NCBI GenBank assembly: GCA_047967505.1
Contig: CM106538.1
Source of the DNA: Dipteris shenzhenensis
Lineage: Eukaryota > Polypodiophyta > Polypodiopsida > Gleicheniales
Reading direction: 5' to 3' (one strand)
DNA: 64,000 nt
Part shown: one piece after another, positions 23,290 through 35,043 of the stretch
How the letters are laid out: the number at the start of each line of letters is the position of its first letter
Position numbering within the stretch: position 1 is the stretch's first letter
Translations under genes and position numbers: made by a program
The notes under the pieces: model-generated
Told to the model about the DNA's origin: nothing
The model's input: the letters and a program-made list of their open reading frames with translations, nothing else
Database searches by the model: none

Positions 23290-23652
23290 ATTTTCCCAAA
23301 TTCTCTAATGTGGTGTTGTTCTCTGTTCGGCCCACAGCCATTCGGCATCATTTGGGGTCCAAACGGGCCCCGCAACCTGAGAGTGGGCTACCCTAGGAAA
23401 TGCTCCATCTACCCTTAGTGCAGTCAGTCATGGGATGCCTTCCCACACTTGCATGTAGCCTAGTTGGCAGTATGCCAACTCTATCTGAAGCCGTTCAGCC
23501 ATCAGGCCACACATGACCCCCATCTGGTGTCCAAACCATGACCTACTGGATAAGTTAGCTACTTAAATGCCTTCTCCTCATATGGGGGGCTTACAAGTAG
23601 AGTTAGCTGGTTCCCACGTAGTTACATGAGAGTGGAGCATTGATATCTAACA
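23290..23652 (-). repeat. 3' LTR of copia element A
   Basis: On the minus strand the LTR starts TGTTAGATATCAATGC at 23652, immediately after a purine-rich tract (CATTGAGGGGGG). It matches the LTR after the related element at 60020-60240 and the fragment at 56241-56556. The inner edge near 23290 is approximate. It is the 3' LTR of the oldest element of the stack, whose pol pieces lie at 23653-23833, 35223-35508, 38129-38868 and 41691-42012. Confidence 0.75.
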
Positions 23653-23833
23653 CCCCCCCTCAATGTCCACCCGCAAGTGAACTTACTTTTTCGGTCCAAT
23701 GCCAAGTCGATGAAGATGCCACTCTAGCAAGTCTCTTCCAAGAGCCTTCGTGAAGATGTCCGTAGCATTCTCTGTGGTCAGACAGTATACCAAATTGACC
23801 TCTCCATCCATGATGAGCTCGCGTACAAAGTGA
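23653..23833 (-). pseudogene. Copia element A: end of pol, fragment 4
   Basis: Minus-strand end of RNase H and the pol C-terminus (DIFTKALGRDLLE, HLHRLGIGPKK). It continues from the fragment at 35223-35508 when element B is removed. The 5 bp AGTGA at 23829-23833 is the left copy of the target duplication of B. Confidence 0.85.
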
Positions 23834-24012
23834 TGAGAGTGCTCTCAACGGAAGCAAGAATGGAAGAAGGAGAGAGAGAGACAGAGAGACAGAGAGCCAC
23901 ACAAGTTTTGGTGGGTGCAGAACCACCCTAATCTTCTTTTTCATTCATTTATATATGTGTTTGAGTATTGTACATAACCGGGGTTAAGGCACAGTGACCT
24001 TTAACCCCCACA
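23834..24012 (-). repeat. 3' LTR of element B
   Basis: 179 bp. On the plus strand it begins TGAGAGTGCTCTCA, itself a near-palindrome, and ends CCCCCACA. On the minus strand a TATATAAA motif is present near the middle, a plausible promoter element. Identical by eye to the copy at 35044. Confidence 0.93.
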
Positions 24013-24065
24013 ACCTCCCACTTAAAGGACAATGTGCCTTTAAGGGAGAATAACTCGTGAGCATA

Positions 24066-24143
24066 CTATCCAATGCCCATCAATATACGACAATACTCAA
24101 ACCGCTGACTAGGTAGACTCTTCGTCAGCATATCTGCAGGGTT
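24066..24143 (-). pseudogene. Element B: C-terminal end of pol, severed by element C
   Basis: Minus-strand codons PADMLTKSLPSQRFEYCR and a stop at 24066-24068 complete the RNase H tail of element B. The rest of the frame resumes at 29636 beyond element C. GGGTT at 24139-24143 is one copy of the target duplication. Confidence 0.88.
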
Positions 24144-24442
24144 TGTTGAGATATCAAGCTCTACCCCTGACATATCTCCTGGATGACTATCATTTATGTC
24201 ACCGCCTATGTTAGTTATACTCGTGGTGTAGTTAGACTACCACGTATGTTTTTGGTTTGGGTTCACATATGAACCACGTATTCTAGGTTTTGACATATAG
24301 GGTATTTCCCTCTTCTATTGTATTGTTGTTGTGTGCTAAAGTGAAGAAAGGCTTCACCCTCCAACCGTGTGTCCTCTCTCTTTTGTGTGTTGTGAAGAAA
24401 GCTGAACTTGAGTCTCCTATCTCTCTCCCTTATTTCTTTACA
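24144..24442 (+). repeat. 5' LTR of element C
   Basis: 299 bp, TGTTGAGATATC to TTTCTTTACA, followed by the primer-binding site. It differs from the 3' copy at two sites near positions 60 and 74 of the LTR. Confidence 0.95.
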
Positions 24443-25018
24443 TGGTATCAGAGCCTTGTTCGTGGTAAGGAGCTCAAGAAAGCTAGCCAAGTTTGTGGTG
24501 TCCTGGTAAGAGGACCAGTGTAGCTTTCCTATTTCGAGTTTGGGAGCAAATCTCTGCAGGTAGCACAGCCAGAAGTGCAGGAGTGCACTGCTTCAGATTG
24601 AGAGGCCCCTCGCGGTGCGGCGAGAGCGCAGTATATGCTGCAGGATAGGGCGAAGCCCTTGGTGACTTTATTTTTCTGATTTGAGGCCGTTTCGGGGCCC
24701 GTTTTGAAGGCGGAAGTTCTTCGCAGGCACTCAGAAAAAGGCCCTGTTTTTGCTGTGCGACCACCGCGCGGCTAGTCGGTGGAAAGGTGCCACAGAAATT
24801 GCATCGTATGCCTATGTGCAGAGATATTGGGAGTTGCAGATTCATGCCTGTTGCCTGTTGATGCAAAATCGTCACGAGGAAGTGACTGTGTGGTGAAATA
24901 CCACTTTCGTCAGTGTTGCAGATCTGCCCTGTGAGGCTCTTTGCAGAAGTTTTGCTATTTGCCCTTCTGAGGCATTTGCTGTGTTTACAGGTTGCTGTTG
25001 CATTTCGTGATTTGTAAA

Positions 25019-28000
25019 ATGTCTGAGAATCTGTCTACCATTGTCAGTGAGAAGCTTGACAAGAACAACTTCCAAGCATGGAAGTTCAGGATGACAAACT
25101 TCTTTATGGGAAAGGGAGTTTGGGATTACATCAGTGGTGAAACTACAGAACCAGTTTTGGGTGCTGCTCCCACTCCTGCTGAATTGAAGGCCTTTAAAGA
25201 ATGGCATGAAAAAGCCAAAAAATGCCTGTATTGGCTGTCCGTTAGCATTTCAGATTCTATGATTGTGCATATACAGGATCTAGAGACGCCTAAGGAGGCA
25301 TGGGATACATTGGTGAAGCTGTATAGCACAAATACCAAAGCACGAAAGATGCAGCTAAAGCAGGAGTTGCACAATGTCCAAAGGAAAAATATGAATATAA
25401 ATGAGTATTCCTTGAAGGTGAAAGGCCTTGCAGATTCTCTTGCCTCCATTGGAGCACCTGTTGATGATGAGGACTTAGTGTCCGTGACCTTGAATGGTCT
25501 TGGGAAAGATTATGCACAATTTCGGACATCCATTGGAGTCCGTGAAACATTTCCTGATTTTCAGGAACTTATTGCTCTCTTGCTGAGTGAAGAGCAAAGG
25601 AATGGTGGTTCAGCCACCTCAACTTCTCAAGAGACTGCTTTCTACTCGAATACAGGTAGAGGCAGGGGTAGAGGAAGAGGCCGTTCTGGTGGCCGTGCAG
25701 GAAATCAGAACCAACAGCAACAACAGGAAAACCAGTCCTATGGAGGAGGACGTGGTAGTTCTAGAGGCAGGGGGAGCCAAAGAGGCCGTGGTTCATGGCA
25801 AAGGAACCAGCAAGTAAATAGCAGCACAAAATGCTATTATTGTGGAAAGCCTGGACACAAGGAGAATACATGCTATAAAAAGCAGAATGACATCAAAAGT
25901 GGGAAGTTGCAGCAAAGCAACTATGCATCATCAAGTGGGCATGGTGACGACAGAAATGAGCACCTTTTTGTGATGCAGCATATGGTTAACTCCATGTCAG
26001 GAGATGCTGCAGCTTGCAATGATGTTTGGTATGTTGATTCAGGTGCCTCTAACCACATGACCAGTCATGGTGAGTGGTTTCATGATGTCAGAAATTTGGA
26101 TAAGCCAGGTTATGTTGAAACAGGTGATGATACTGCGCACCCAATTACGCAGGTTGGTAAAGTGCCATTGGCTATGCAGGATGGCAAAACAAAGTACTTG
26201 GCAGATGTACTTCATGTTCCAAAAATCACTAAGAACCTGGTTTCAGTTGGCCAGATGGTTGAGCAAGGTCTGCAGGTTAGATTTAACCCTGATGGATGCT
26301 TCGTTGAGGACTTGAAAAATAAGTGCCGCTTGGTTGCGAAAGGCAACAAAAATGGCAGAATGTTCACCTTGGATGTTGATATGCCTGAGGTGAAAGCTGC
26401 TATGTTTGCGCATGGGAGAGGTGTCATTGCAGATATTGAGATATGGCACAAGCGCATTGGGCACGTGAATATACAAAGGCTGAAATCTATGCAAACGAAA
26501 AACATTGTTGCAGGTTTGCCTAAATTCAGAGTTGAGGGAATGCAAAAGGTATGTGAAGCATGCCAAATGGGTAAGCAGGCCAGACATGCATTTCCCAAAA
26601 ATGCTAAGGTGAGCAGAAGACCTTTGGAAGTGATCCATTCAGATGTTTGGACAACCAAAGCTGCTTCTATTGGTGGATGCCATTATTATGTGACGTTTAT
26701 TGATGACTACACTAGGAAGGTGTGGATTTATTTTATGAAGCACAAAAGTGAAGTGTTCAGCCATTTCAAGGCTTTTAAGGCCATGGTTGAAAAAGAGAAA
26801 GGTGTGCATATTAAAGTGCTAAGATCTGATGGAGGGGGAGAGTACTTTTCAGAAGAATTTTGTGAATATCTGAAAGAACAGGGAATTCAAAGGAAGTACT
26901 CATGCAGGTCTACCCCTCAGCAGAATGGGGTTGCAGAAAGGAAGAACAGGCATATTGCAGAAGTAGGACGGGCGATCCTAAATGAGAAAAACATGCCTGA
27001 TTATTTTTGGGCTGAAGCAGTAGCAACTGCTGTTTATATTATGAACAGAACCCCCACTGCAGCTGTCCATGGCATGACGCCTGAAGAAATGTATACAGGC
27101 CAAAAACCAGATATTTCTCACTTGAAGGTATTTGGTTGCATAGCTTATGTTCATGTTCCTGATGAGAAGAGAACAAAGCTGGATCCAAAGGCAGAAAAAT
27201 GCATCTTTATTGGATATGCTCAGCACCAGAAAGGGTATCGCTGTTATAACCCTTCCACCCGCAAAATGCAAGTGAGCAGAGATGTTGTTTTTGATGAAAT
27301 GAGCAGCTGGTATGCACCAACTGTTATGGTAGGAGATGCAGATGCAGGAAATGGGAATGCTGCAATAAATGCAGAGCAGCAATCTCAAGCCTTGAGTGGA
27401 CCCAGAGAGTCCTCTACTAGTGGATCTAATGCATGGACAGGGAGATTGAGATCTAGTGAATCGTCACATGGCAGTCCTGATAGTGTTGTGCAGGTATCAC
27501 ATAAGGGAAAAGAAAAAGTGGACCATGCTCCAGTGTTTGATGTGTCTGCAGGTAGCTCTCATGTTGATGGAGAGTCAAGTGGCTCTGAAATGAGCCTTGA
27601 TGAGGAACTTGGGATTCCTTCTGTTGTTACACCTGGTGCAAGGAAAAGCAGGTATGATTTAAAGACTCCTACAACTGATCCAGTTGTACAGAGGTCCACT
27701 CGTATTAAGTATCCAGTTGACAGGCTGAGATATGATGGGTATACAGCACATCACTATGCTTATATGGTCAAGGTTCTAGAGGAGCCAGAGCCCACATGTT
27801 TTGAGGATGCAGCAGGGCATAAAAATTGGGAAGCAGCTATGGATGAAGAGATGGCTGCCTTGGATGCAAACCACACTTGGGATTTGATGCCTTTGCCTCA
27901 TGATAAGAAGGCTATTGGCTGCAAGTGGGTTTACAAAGTAAAGCACAATGCTGATGGGTCTGTTAGCAGGTACAAGGCAAGATTGGTTGCCAAAGGTTTT

Positions 28001-29374
28001 GCACAGACATATGGAATTGACTATGAGGAAACTTTCAGCCCAGTTGCAAGGATGGCAACCGTGAGAGCAGTAATTGCTATGGCTGCTGCAAAGGGATGGT
28101 CTTTGCATCAGATGGATGTGAAAAATGCCTTCTTGCATGGTGATTTACAGGAAGAGGTTTATATGATGCAGCCAGAAGGTTATGAGGATAAAGCACACCC
28201 CGATTTTGTATGCAGGTTGCGCAAAGCCTTGTATGGCTTAAAACAGGCGCCGAGGGCATGGTCAGACAAGATAGGGCAATATCTTGTCACTATTGGATTT
28301 CAGATTTCCAATTCAGATTTTTCACTTTATGTGAAAAGGACAAACAGAGGGATTGTGCTTATAGTCATCTATGTTGATGACTTGATTATTACAGGTGATA
28401 GTGATGCAGACATTAATGAAGTGAAGCTGCTGTTGAAGCAGAAATTTGAGATGAAGGATTTGGGAGAGCTGCATTACTTCTTGGGCATTGAGATTATTAG
28501 ATCCCCGAGTGGGATATGGCTGTTGCAAAGGCAATACGGTTTGGACATGCTGTCCAAATATGGGATGATAGGCTGTAAGCCTATCTCTGTTCCATTGGAG
28601 CAGAATGTGAAGCTCAATGCAGAGTCAGGTGAGCTTCTTGAAGATATTACTATGTACACGCGCATAGTAGGTAGCTTGATTTACATGACTATAACCAGAC
28701 CAGATTTGAGCTATGCTGTGGGGTTGGTGAGTCAGTTTATGCAGGCACCGAGGAAGCCAAATTTGGATGCGGCTAGGCGCATACTGCAGTATGTGAAGTC
28801 CACATTGCATTATGGACTGTTTTATGAAGCTGGGTGTGCATTACAGGTACATGGATACACAGATGCTGACTGGGCTGATAGTGTCTCAGACAGGAGATCT
28901 ACTAGTGGTTTTATGTTTTCCCTTGGGAGTGGTGCCATCAGTTGGAGCAGCAAGAAGCAGCCAACAGTTGCCTTGTCGAGCACAGAGGCAGAGTACAGGG
29001 GTGCAGCAATGGCTGCATGTGAGGTAGCTTGGTTACGGAAGCTACTTGCAGATATGGGACAGTCAGTTCATGCAGCAGTTGTCATTCATTGTGACAACAT
29101 TAGCAGCATCATGCTTGCTAATAACCCAGTTTATCATGCTAGAACGAAGCACATTGAGGTGCATTATCACTTTGTGAGAGAGAAGGTTCTAGCTGGTGAG
29201 ATTGATCTTGTCTATGTCAGCACTGAGGAGCAGGTGGCTGATATCTTTACGAAGGCATTGGGTACCGAGAAGCTTCGCAGATTTAGGAGCTTGCTTGGTG
29301 TACGTGAGATGGATTTGAGCTTGAGGGGGAGTGTTGAGATATCAAGCTCTACCCCTGACATATCTCCTGGATGA
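25019..29374 (+). CDS. Copia gag-pol polyprotein of element C
   Basis: An uninterrupted frame of 1,451 residues from ATG 25019; this start is chosen because MSENLSTIVSEKLDKNNFQA opens the gag, although the frame is open nine codons further up. Order: gag (1-265) with Arg/Gly-rich part, CCHC knuckle CYYCGKPGHKENTC (~272), aspartic protease WYVDSGASNHM (~336), GAG-pre-integrase IWHKRIGHVN (~474), integrase with FIDDYTRKVW and TPQQNGVAERKNR (~535-675), reverse transcriptase with KWVYKVK and YVDDLIITG (~950-1195), RNase H with YTDADWADS, STEAEY and HCDN (~1277-1405). This PR-IN-RT-RH order defines Ty1/copia. The frame stops 43 bases inside the 3' LTR. All signature residues looked for are present. 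Confidence 0.97.
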   Translation: MSENLSTIVSEKLDKNNFQAWKFRMTNFFMGKGVWDYISGETTEPVLGAAPTPAELKAFKEWHEKAKKCLYWLSVSISDSMIVHIQDLETPKEAWDTLVKLYSTNTKARKMQLKQELHNVQRKNMNINEYSLKVKGLADSLASIGAPVDDEDLVSVTLNGLGKDYAQFRTSIGVRETFPDFQELIALLLSEEQRNGGSATSTSQETAFYSNTGRGRGRGRGRSGGRAGNQNQQQQQENQSYGGGRGSSRGRGSQRGRGSWQRNQQVNSSTKCYYCGKPGHKENTCYKKQNDIKSGKLQQSNYASSSGHGDDRNEHLFVMQHMVNSMSGDAAACNDVWYVDSGASNHMTSHGEWFHDVRNLDKPGYVETGDDTAHPITQVGKVPLAMQDGKTKYLADVLHVPKITKNLVSVGQMVEQGLQVRFNPDGCFVEDLKNKCRLVAKGNKNGRMFTLDVDMPEVKAAMFAHGRGVIADIEIWHKRIGHVNIQRLKSMQTKNIVAGLPKFRVEGMQKVCEACQMGKQARHAFPKNAKVSRRPLEVIHSDVWTTKAASIGGCHYYVTFIDDYTRKVWIYFMKHKSEVFSHFKAFKAMVEKEKGVHIKVLRSDGGGEYFSEEFCEYLKEQGIQRKYSCRSTPQQNGVAERKNRHIAEVGRAILNEKNMPDYFWAEAVATAVYIMNRTPTAAVHGMTPEEMYTGQKPDISHLKVFGCIAYVHVPDEKRTKLDPKAEKCIFIGYAQHQKGYRCYNPSTRKMQVSRDVVFDEMSSWYAPTVMVGDADAGNGNAAINAEQQSQALSGPRESSTSGSNAWTGRLRSSESSHGSPDSVVQVSHKGKEKVDHAPVFDVSAGSSHVDGESSGSEMSLDEELGIPSVVTPGARKSRYDLKTPTTDPVVQRSTRIKYPVDRLRYDGYTAHHYAYMVKVLEEPEPTCFEDAAGHKNWEAAMDEEMAALDANHTWDLMPLPHDKKAIGCKWVYKVKHNADGSVSRYKARLVAKGFAQTYGIDYEETFSPVARMATVRAVIAMAAAKGWSLHQMDVKNAFLHGDLQEEVYMMQPEGYEDKAHPDFVCRLRKALYGLKQAPRAWSDKIGQYLVTIGFQISNSDFSLYVKRTNRGIVLIVIYVDDLIITGDSDADINEVKLLLKQKFEMKDLGELHYFLGIEIIRSPSGIWLLQRQYGLDMLSKYGMIGCKPISVPLEQNVKLNAESGELLEDITMYTRIVGSLIYMTITRPDLSYAVGLVSQFMQAPRKPNLDAARRILQYVKSTLHYGLFYEAGCALQVHGYTDADWADSVSDRRSTSGFMFSLGSGAISWSSKKQPTVALSSTEAEYRGAAMAACEVAWLRKLLADMGQSVHAAVVIHCDNISSIMLANNPVYHARTKHIEVHYHFVREKVLAGEIDLVYVSTEEQVADIFTKALGTEKLRRFRSLLGVREMDLSLRGSVEISSSTPDISPG

Positions 29375-29630
29375 CTATCATTTATGTCACCACCTATGTT
29401 AGTTGTACTCGTGGTGTAGTTAGACTACCACGTATGTTTTTGGTTTGGGTTCACATATGAACCACGTATTCTAGGTTTTGACATATAGGGTATTTCCCTC
29501 TTCTATTGTATTGTTGTTGTGTGCTAAAGTGAAGAAAGGCTTCACCCTCCAACCGTGTGTCCTCTCTCTTTTGTGTGTTGTGAAGAAAGCTGAACTTGAG
29601 TCTCCTATCTCTCTCCCTTATTTCTTTACA
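29332..29630 (+). repeat. 3' LTR of element C
   Basis: 299 bp, same termini as the 5' copy; followed by the target duplication GGGTT (29631-29635) and then by element B pol on the minus strand. The gag-pol frame overlaps its first 43 bases. Confidence 0.95.
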
Positions 29631-29635
29631 GGGTT

Positions 29636-32600
29636 ATCATCTGTATGAACCTTGACAAGCTCTATGCGCTTGTCCTCAAGTACCTCCCTGATGAAATGGT
29701 ACCTGACCTCAATGTGTTTGGTCTTTGCATGAAAGACCGGATTCCGTGCTAGCTGAATAGCACTCATGGAATCACTATGCAATGTTGGTACACCTGTATG
29801 AATCCCCAAATCTCCCACTAGCTGATCAAGCCATATAGCCTCCTTGCAACCCTCTGTGGCTGCAACATACTCAGCCTCTGTGGTAGACAAAGCAACGCAC
29901 TTCTGTGCGCGAGACATCCACGACACTGCACCACCTGCAAAGGTGAACACATAACCAGAAGTGGATCTCCTACTATCCACATGCCCTGCATAATCTGAAT
30001 CTGTGTACCCAAGTACACGCATGTCTCCTTTACCAAAGCAAATGCACATCTCCTTGGTACCCTTCATGTACCTCATGATGCACTTAACTGCCTCCCAATG
30101 CCTCTTTCCTGGATTAGCCATATACCGGCTAACAACTCCCACTGCAAATGCAATGTCTGGTCTAGTAGCTATCATAGCATACATAAGACTCCCAACTGCT
30201 GATGCATAAGGAACCTTGGCCATCATGGCCCTCTCCTCATCTGATTTGGGACTATCTGTATGACTCAGTTTCACATATGGAGGCAATGGAGTACTCACTG
30301 CCTTCCCCCCCTCCATATTGAAACGCTGCAATACTTTTGTGACATACTCTTTTTGTGAAAGCCAAAGGAGTTTCCTACTCCGATCACGCGTGATGCGCAT
30401 ACCAAGAATATGACGTGCAAATCCCAAATCCTTCATATCAAAGGCCTCATGCAACTTGGCCTTTAATGCATCTAGCTCATAAGTATTCTTGCTAGCCAAT
30501 AGCATATCATCCACATATAGTGCTAAGATTATCAGGCTATTATCCTTAGCCCTTTTAGTGTAGAGGCAGTGATCAATTTCACTCCTTCTAAAACCCTGGG
30601 ACCGAATGAAAGCATCAAACTTCTGATACCATTCTCTAGGTGCTTGCTTAAGACCATAGAGACTCTTTTTCAGCTTGCAAACTAAATGCTCTTTGCCCTT
30701 TTCTTCAAAGCCTTCCGGCTGCACCATGTAAATGTCCTCATGCAAATCCCCATGCAAGAAAGCTGTCTTGACATCCATTTGCATAAGCTCCATATCCTCT
30801 ACTGCCACTAGTCCAAGCATGCATCTAAGTGTGGTCATCTTCACAACCGGAGAGAATATCTCATCAAAGTCCACACCCTTCTCTTGCTTGAACCCTTTAG
30901 CAACCAAACGGGCCTTGTACCTAGGCACATCATCACCTGTGACCTTCATTTTGTAGACCCATTTACATGGCAATGCTTTCTTTCCATGTGGCAAAGAAAC
31001 CAAGTCCCAAGTCTTATTCTTCATAAGTGAACTCATCTCTGATTGCGTAGCATACTCCCACTTGCGTTGATCCTCACGCATCATAGCCTCTCTGTAGCAA
31101 GAAGGCTCCCCGCAATCAGTAAGCATCACATAGTCTACCCCTGGAACAAACCTATCAGGCGGTCTGGACACTCTAGATGATCTTCTCAATGGCATTTCAG
31201 CTTGCTGTCCCACTTGCATATCAGCCACATTTGGCTCATCATTTCCACCAATAGATGATCCATCATCTACCCTTGATTGTATACCTGTGGGAGTACTTGG
31301 TTGTACCATTTCTTGCACATTTGGTGCATGGACAGCTTGCTGCCTATCAACATATGCAGGTGGATTCACATCCTGGAAAGTGATTCTCCTCATTTCCACA
31401 TCCCTCATGGGTGCCTTATGCATCTTCTTCTCATTGAAGACCACATCATGGCTGCGTATGATCTTCTTTGCTTCTGGATCCCAGAGACGATCGCCCATCT
31501 CTCCACTTTCACCATAACCTAGAAAGATGCATTTCCTAGACTTAGGATCTAGCTTCTTTCGAAGCTCTTTTGGCACATGTGCATATGCCTCACACCCAAA
31601 TATACACAAATGAGAGTAAGAGGGCTTCTTGCCACTCCATGCCTCTTCAGGAATACCACCATCCAAACTCTTACTAGGTGATCTATTGATCACATGCACT
31701 GCAGTCTTCATTGCCTCAGCCCAAAAACCACCAGAAAGACTTGCATTGGAAAGCATGCATTGCAACCTTTCTTGAATGGTACGATTCATCTTTTCTGCAA
31801 CTGGATTTTGCTCTGGAGTACGAGGGGATGTGAGCTCCCTCTTAATCCCACGTGTATCACAGAAATGCTGAAAGTCATGAGAGAGATACTCTCCACCATT
31901 GTCAGTCCGTAGGCATTTAAGCATTCTACCTGACTGATTCTCAACCAAGGCCAGCCATTTCTGAAATACCTGGAATACATCACTCTTCCGAGCTATAGCA
32001 TAAGCCCACACTTTCCTAGTTGCATCATCAATGAATGTCACATAGTATTCGGCCCCGCCTAATGACCGTGTAGGCATGGGACCACATACGTCTGAATGCA
32101 CCAAATCAAGCATTTCAAACTCTTTCTTTCCCCTTCTTTTATGGGCTGATTTAGTCTGCTTCCCATAGAGACAGTGCTCACAAAATTCAAAATCAGAGAA
32201 ACTCAAATGCGGTACATAACCCAAACGGCATAAGAGTTTCATTCCATTCTGGCTCATGTGCCCCAACCTGCAATGCCACAAAGAAGTGCTTGGCTGCTCG
32301 GTTATTGCAACAACATGATCAAATACCCCTAATACATGTAAGGGATACAAAGTCCCACACTTGGCACCCCTGGCCAAAAGCATAGAGCCCTTTTGAATTT
32401 TCCAACTCTGAAAGCCAAAAGTGGTGTGAAAACCAGCATCATCTAGCTGACCCACTGAAATAAGACTCTTGGTCAACTTAGGCACATGTCTCACATGTTT
32501 CAAAACAAATGCAGACCCGTTTGCAAAAGAAAACTTTATGTCACCTGCTCCCACTATGTCACATGCATAGTCATTTCCAAGATGCACACAACCTGTCTTT

Positions 32601-32929
32601 CCACTATCATAAGTGGTGAACCATTCCCTATGGGGAGTAACATGGAATGAAGCACCAGAATCCAAAATCCAATCCTGGGAATATGCATCATCTGAAGTGG
32701 TAAGCAACTCTGCAGATAAACTAGACATGAAGAGAACATCATTGTCACTATCACGTGTGACTGCATTGATCTCCTCGATCTTCACTTTTCCTTTGTCCTC
32801 CCTTGGACTCTCTTCCTTTTGATTTGCACCCCAATTTGCATTCTTTTTCTTATCCTTTTGCTCTCTTTTTAGCTTGTAGCAATCCTTTTTCATATGGCCC
32901 TTCTTGCCACAGTGGTAACACTCAATGTT
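29636..32929 (-). pseudogene. Element B pol (knuckle, protease, integrase, reverse transcriptase, RNase H)
   Basis: Minus-strand frame open from just after a TGA at 32930-32932 to the insertion of C. It begins with the knuckle ECYHCGKKGHMKKDC, then protease WILDSGASFHV, GAG-pre-integrase LWHCRLGHMSQNGM, integrase (FIDDATRKVW, TPEQNPVAEKMNR), reverse transcriptase (KWVYKMKV, YVDDMLLASK) and RNase H (YTDSDYAGHVDSRRSTSGYV, STTEAEYVAA). Apart from the TGA and the cut by C there is no visible damage. The frame is the same as that of gag, so a single CGA to TGA change would explain the break. Confidence 0.9.
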
Positions 32930-32932
32930 TCA

Positions 32933-33622
32933 TGCCCTGGATTTGCTACGAGACTTCCCTCTTTCTTGGGACTTCCCCCTGAACTGTGATCTGCCCCTTT
33001 GCACATTTAAGGCTGCATCCTGCTTGTTGCCATCCATAGACTTCCGTCTAATCTCCTCGGCCAACAAGCTACCCACAACATCATCAAATTTCAGTACTCC
33101 ACCAGGTGCAGAGTTACTGACAGCTGTACGGAAGGTATCCCATGAGGATGGCAATGAACATAAGAGAAATATTGCCTTAGTCTCCGCATCAAAATTCATT
33201 TTCTGAGCCTGAAGCTGGCTGAAAATAATATTGAATTCATTCAAGTGAGAAGCAATGGAGACCCCTTCCTTCATCTGCAGCTCAAACAACCTCTTCATGA
33301 GGTAAACTTTATTAGAGGCAGTTTCCTTTTCATAAGTGGCACACAATTTCTTCCACAAATCTTCCGTAGTCTGCTCATTTACTACTGTGAAATAAACTGA
33401 CTCTGCAAGATGAAGTCTAATAGTAGACTTTGCTAATGCATCCAACTCATTCCAATCATCCTCAGACATATCCGCAGGCTTAGCTTCAATACCTGCCAAG
33501 GGTTTAATCTGCTTCTTTTGAATAAGCACATCCCTTATTTGTTCTTTCCACAAAGAAAAGTTTGTCCCATCAAACTTTTTAATGCTGAAAAACTCCTTTT
33601 CAGACATGGAAGAGGATGCCAT
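32933..33622 (-). CDS. Element B gag
   Basis: Starts at the ATG at 33620-33622 (MASSSMSEKEFFSIKKFDGT) and runs 230 codons to the TGA at 32930. It has the UBN2-type copia gag pattern (FDGTNFSLWKEQIRDVL, LWKKLCATYEKETASNK, LPSSWDTFRTAV) and an Arg/Ser-rich tail just before the stop. The zinc knuckle lies beyond the stop in the same frame. Normally gag and knuckle are continuous, so the gag is probably truncated by mutation. Confidence 0.88.
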
Positions 33623-33646
33623 GATGCAAATAAAGCAAAATCCCAA

Positions 33647-35027
33647 ATGCTAGTGCCTGCAAGAGAGAATCACACCAAATACTAGGTGCACCCAAATGTG
33701 TATGCCACAATAGAGTGAAATATCACCAAAACTCAAAACTCAAAGCATCTGACTCATGTGCATATAATATGCATCCATATGAGCAAATCTGGCCCAAAAG
33801 AAAATGCCAATAAGTGCCAAATGACTCAAGCATAAACACTGTCCACTGGCATATGCATCAATAATGTCTCATCCAAGAGAGCATAGCACTATCAATGCGT
33901 CCTGCAATGTGTCAAAGCTGTCCCTCAGCATAAAATAGCATCCATGTGCAAAGCGTCCATAAAAATAGCATCCCACAAGGCAATTTGGGCCTATCAGCGC
34001 ATCCAACAAGGACCGCAATGCATCCAAATGGCCTATAAATCATCCACTGCAACCCAATGCATACCACGAATGAGCGCACATTGCTCAAAATGCAACCAGA
34101 GTGATCTGCATAAGGTATGCTCAAGAAATCATAGTCCCACGGTAATGAGCGCTACTGAAAATAGAACCTGAGATGCTTCAAAACATGGGCGCCATTGCAT
34201 AATCGGACTCAGCAAGAAAATCTGCAAATATCTCTCTTCTGCCAGAACTCCAAAATCCCAACCAATGAATGAGAAATGGGAGTCAACACTTATCCACTGC
34301 CATGTGGCATAAATCTAAGGTTTCAAAACCTTAGTATGAAAAATGCATAACAGAGAGACGAAATCGAATACACAGAGATTTATAACTCTGAAAATCCTCC
34401 ACCGAATCACGCAAGAACTGATAGGTAGGGGTTTTTGGGCGTCCGGAACGCAATGGGACAGACGGTTTTGGAAACCGTGGTCTCAATCACTGGGTCCAAC
34501 ACACGGACTGAAAAACGTTTTTGGAAACAGAGCTATCTGTAAACTCCACCGGAGTGCGAATGATGAGCAACATAGAAGTTTTAGGACCTCTTGAGTCCAC
34601 CGGAACTGACAGATCTGCAAATGGTTGCTCCAAACTTGAGTTCCAACACCCGGGCAAAAAACGCAGGAATTGACACAGTGACTCAGAAATCCAATGAAAT
34701 GATCCTAGATTCAGGAATGAAGGTGTTTCCAGGCTCCTGAAGTAATGTGGACACCAAAAGCAAGCAATAGTTGCCTCTACAAGTCAATACGGAGTCTCTG
34801 TCATCGAACGGAACAGGGAAAAGCTCAAAAAACGACTTTTTCTTTGAAAGCTCTTAACAGGCTCTCAAAACCACTTCGCAAAGCCAAAACTTTTCCAAAG
34901 GTTCCTCCAAGGTCTCTGCTCACTCGGATGCAAGTAAAGTCACTCACAAAGCTTCCCACAAAGCTTCTCCTTCCTCCCACAGAGCTGCTGAGCTTCAAGC
35001 ATTCACGAACGCTCAGTTAGATCACTT
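33647..35027 (-). mobile_element. Element B leader (untranslated)
   Basis: About 1.4 kb between the primer-binding site and gag on the minus strand. Short open frames on both strands lack domains. Such long leaders occur in plant copia elements and carry dimerisation and packaging signals; none can be located by eye. Confidence 0.7.
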
Positions 35028-35043
35028 GGGCTCTGATACCAGT

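Larger units (their letters stand above)
24144..29630 (+). mobile_element. Complete copia element C
   Basis: 5,487 bp, flanked by GGGTT at 24139-24143 and 29631-29635. LTRs of 299 bp at each end differ by about two bases by eye. Primer-binding site TGGTATCAGAGCC at 24443-24455; purine tract TTGAGGGGGAG just before the 3' LTR. The single gag-pol frame is intact, so the element looks recent and potentially autonomous. Its LTR start and leader relate it to the truncated elements at 1-1250 and 7541-9470. Confidence 0.97.
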
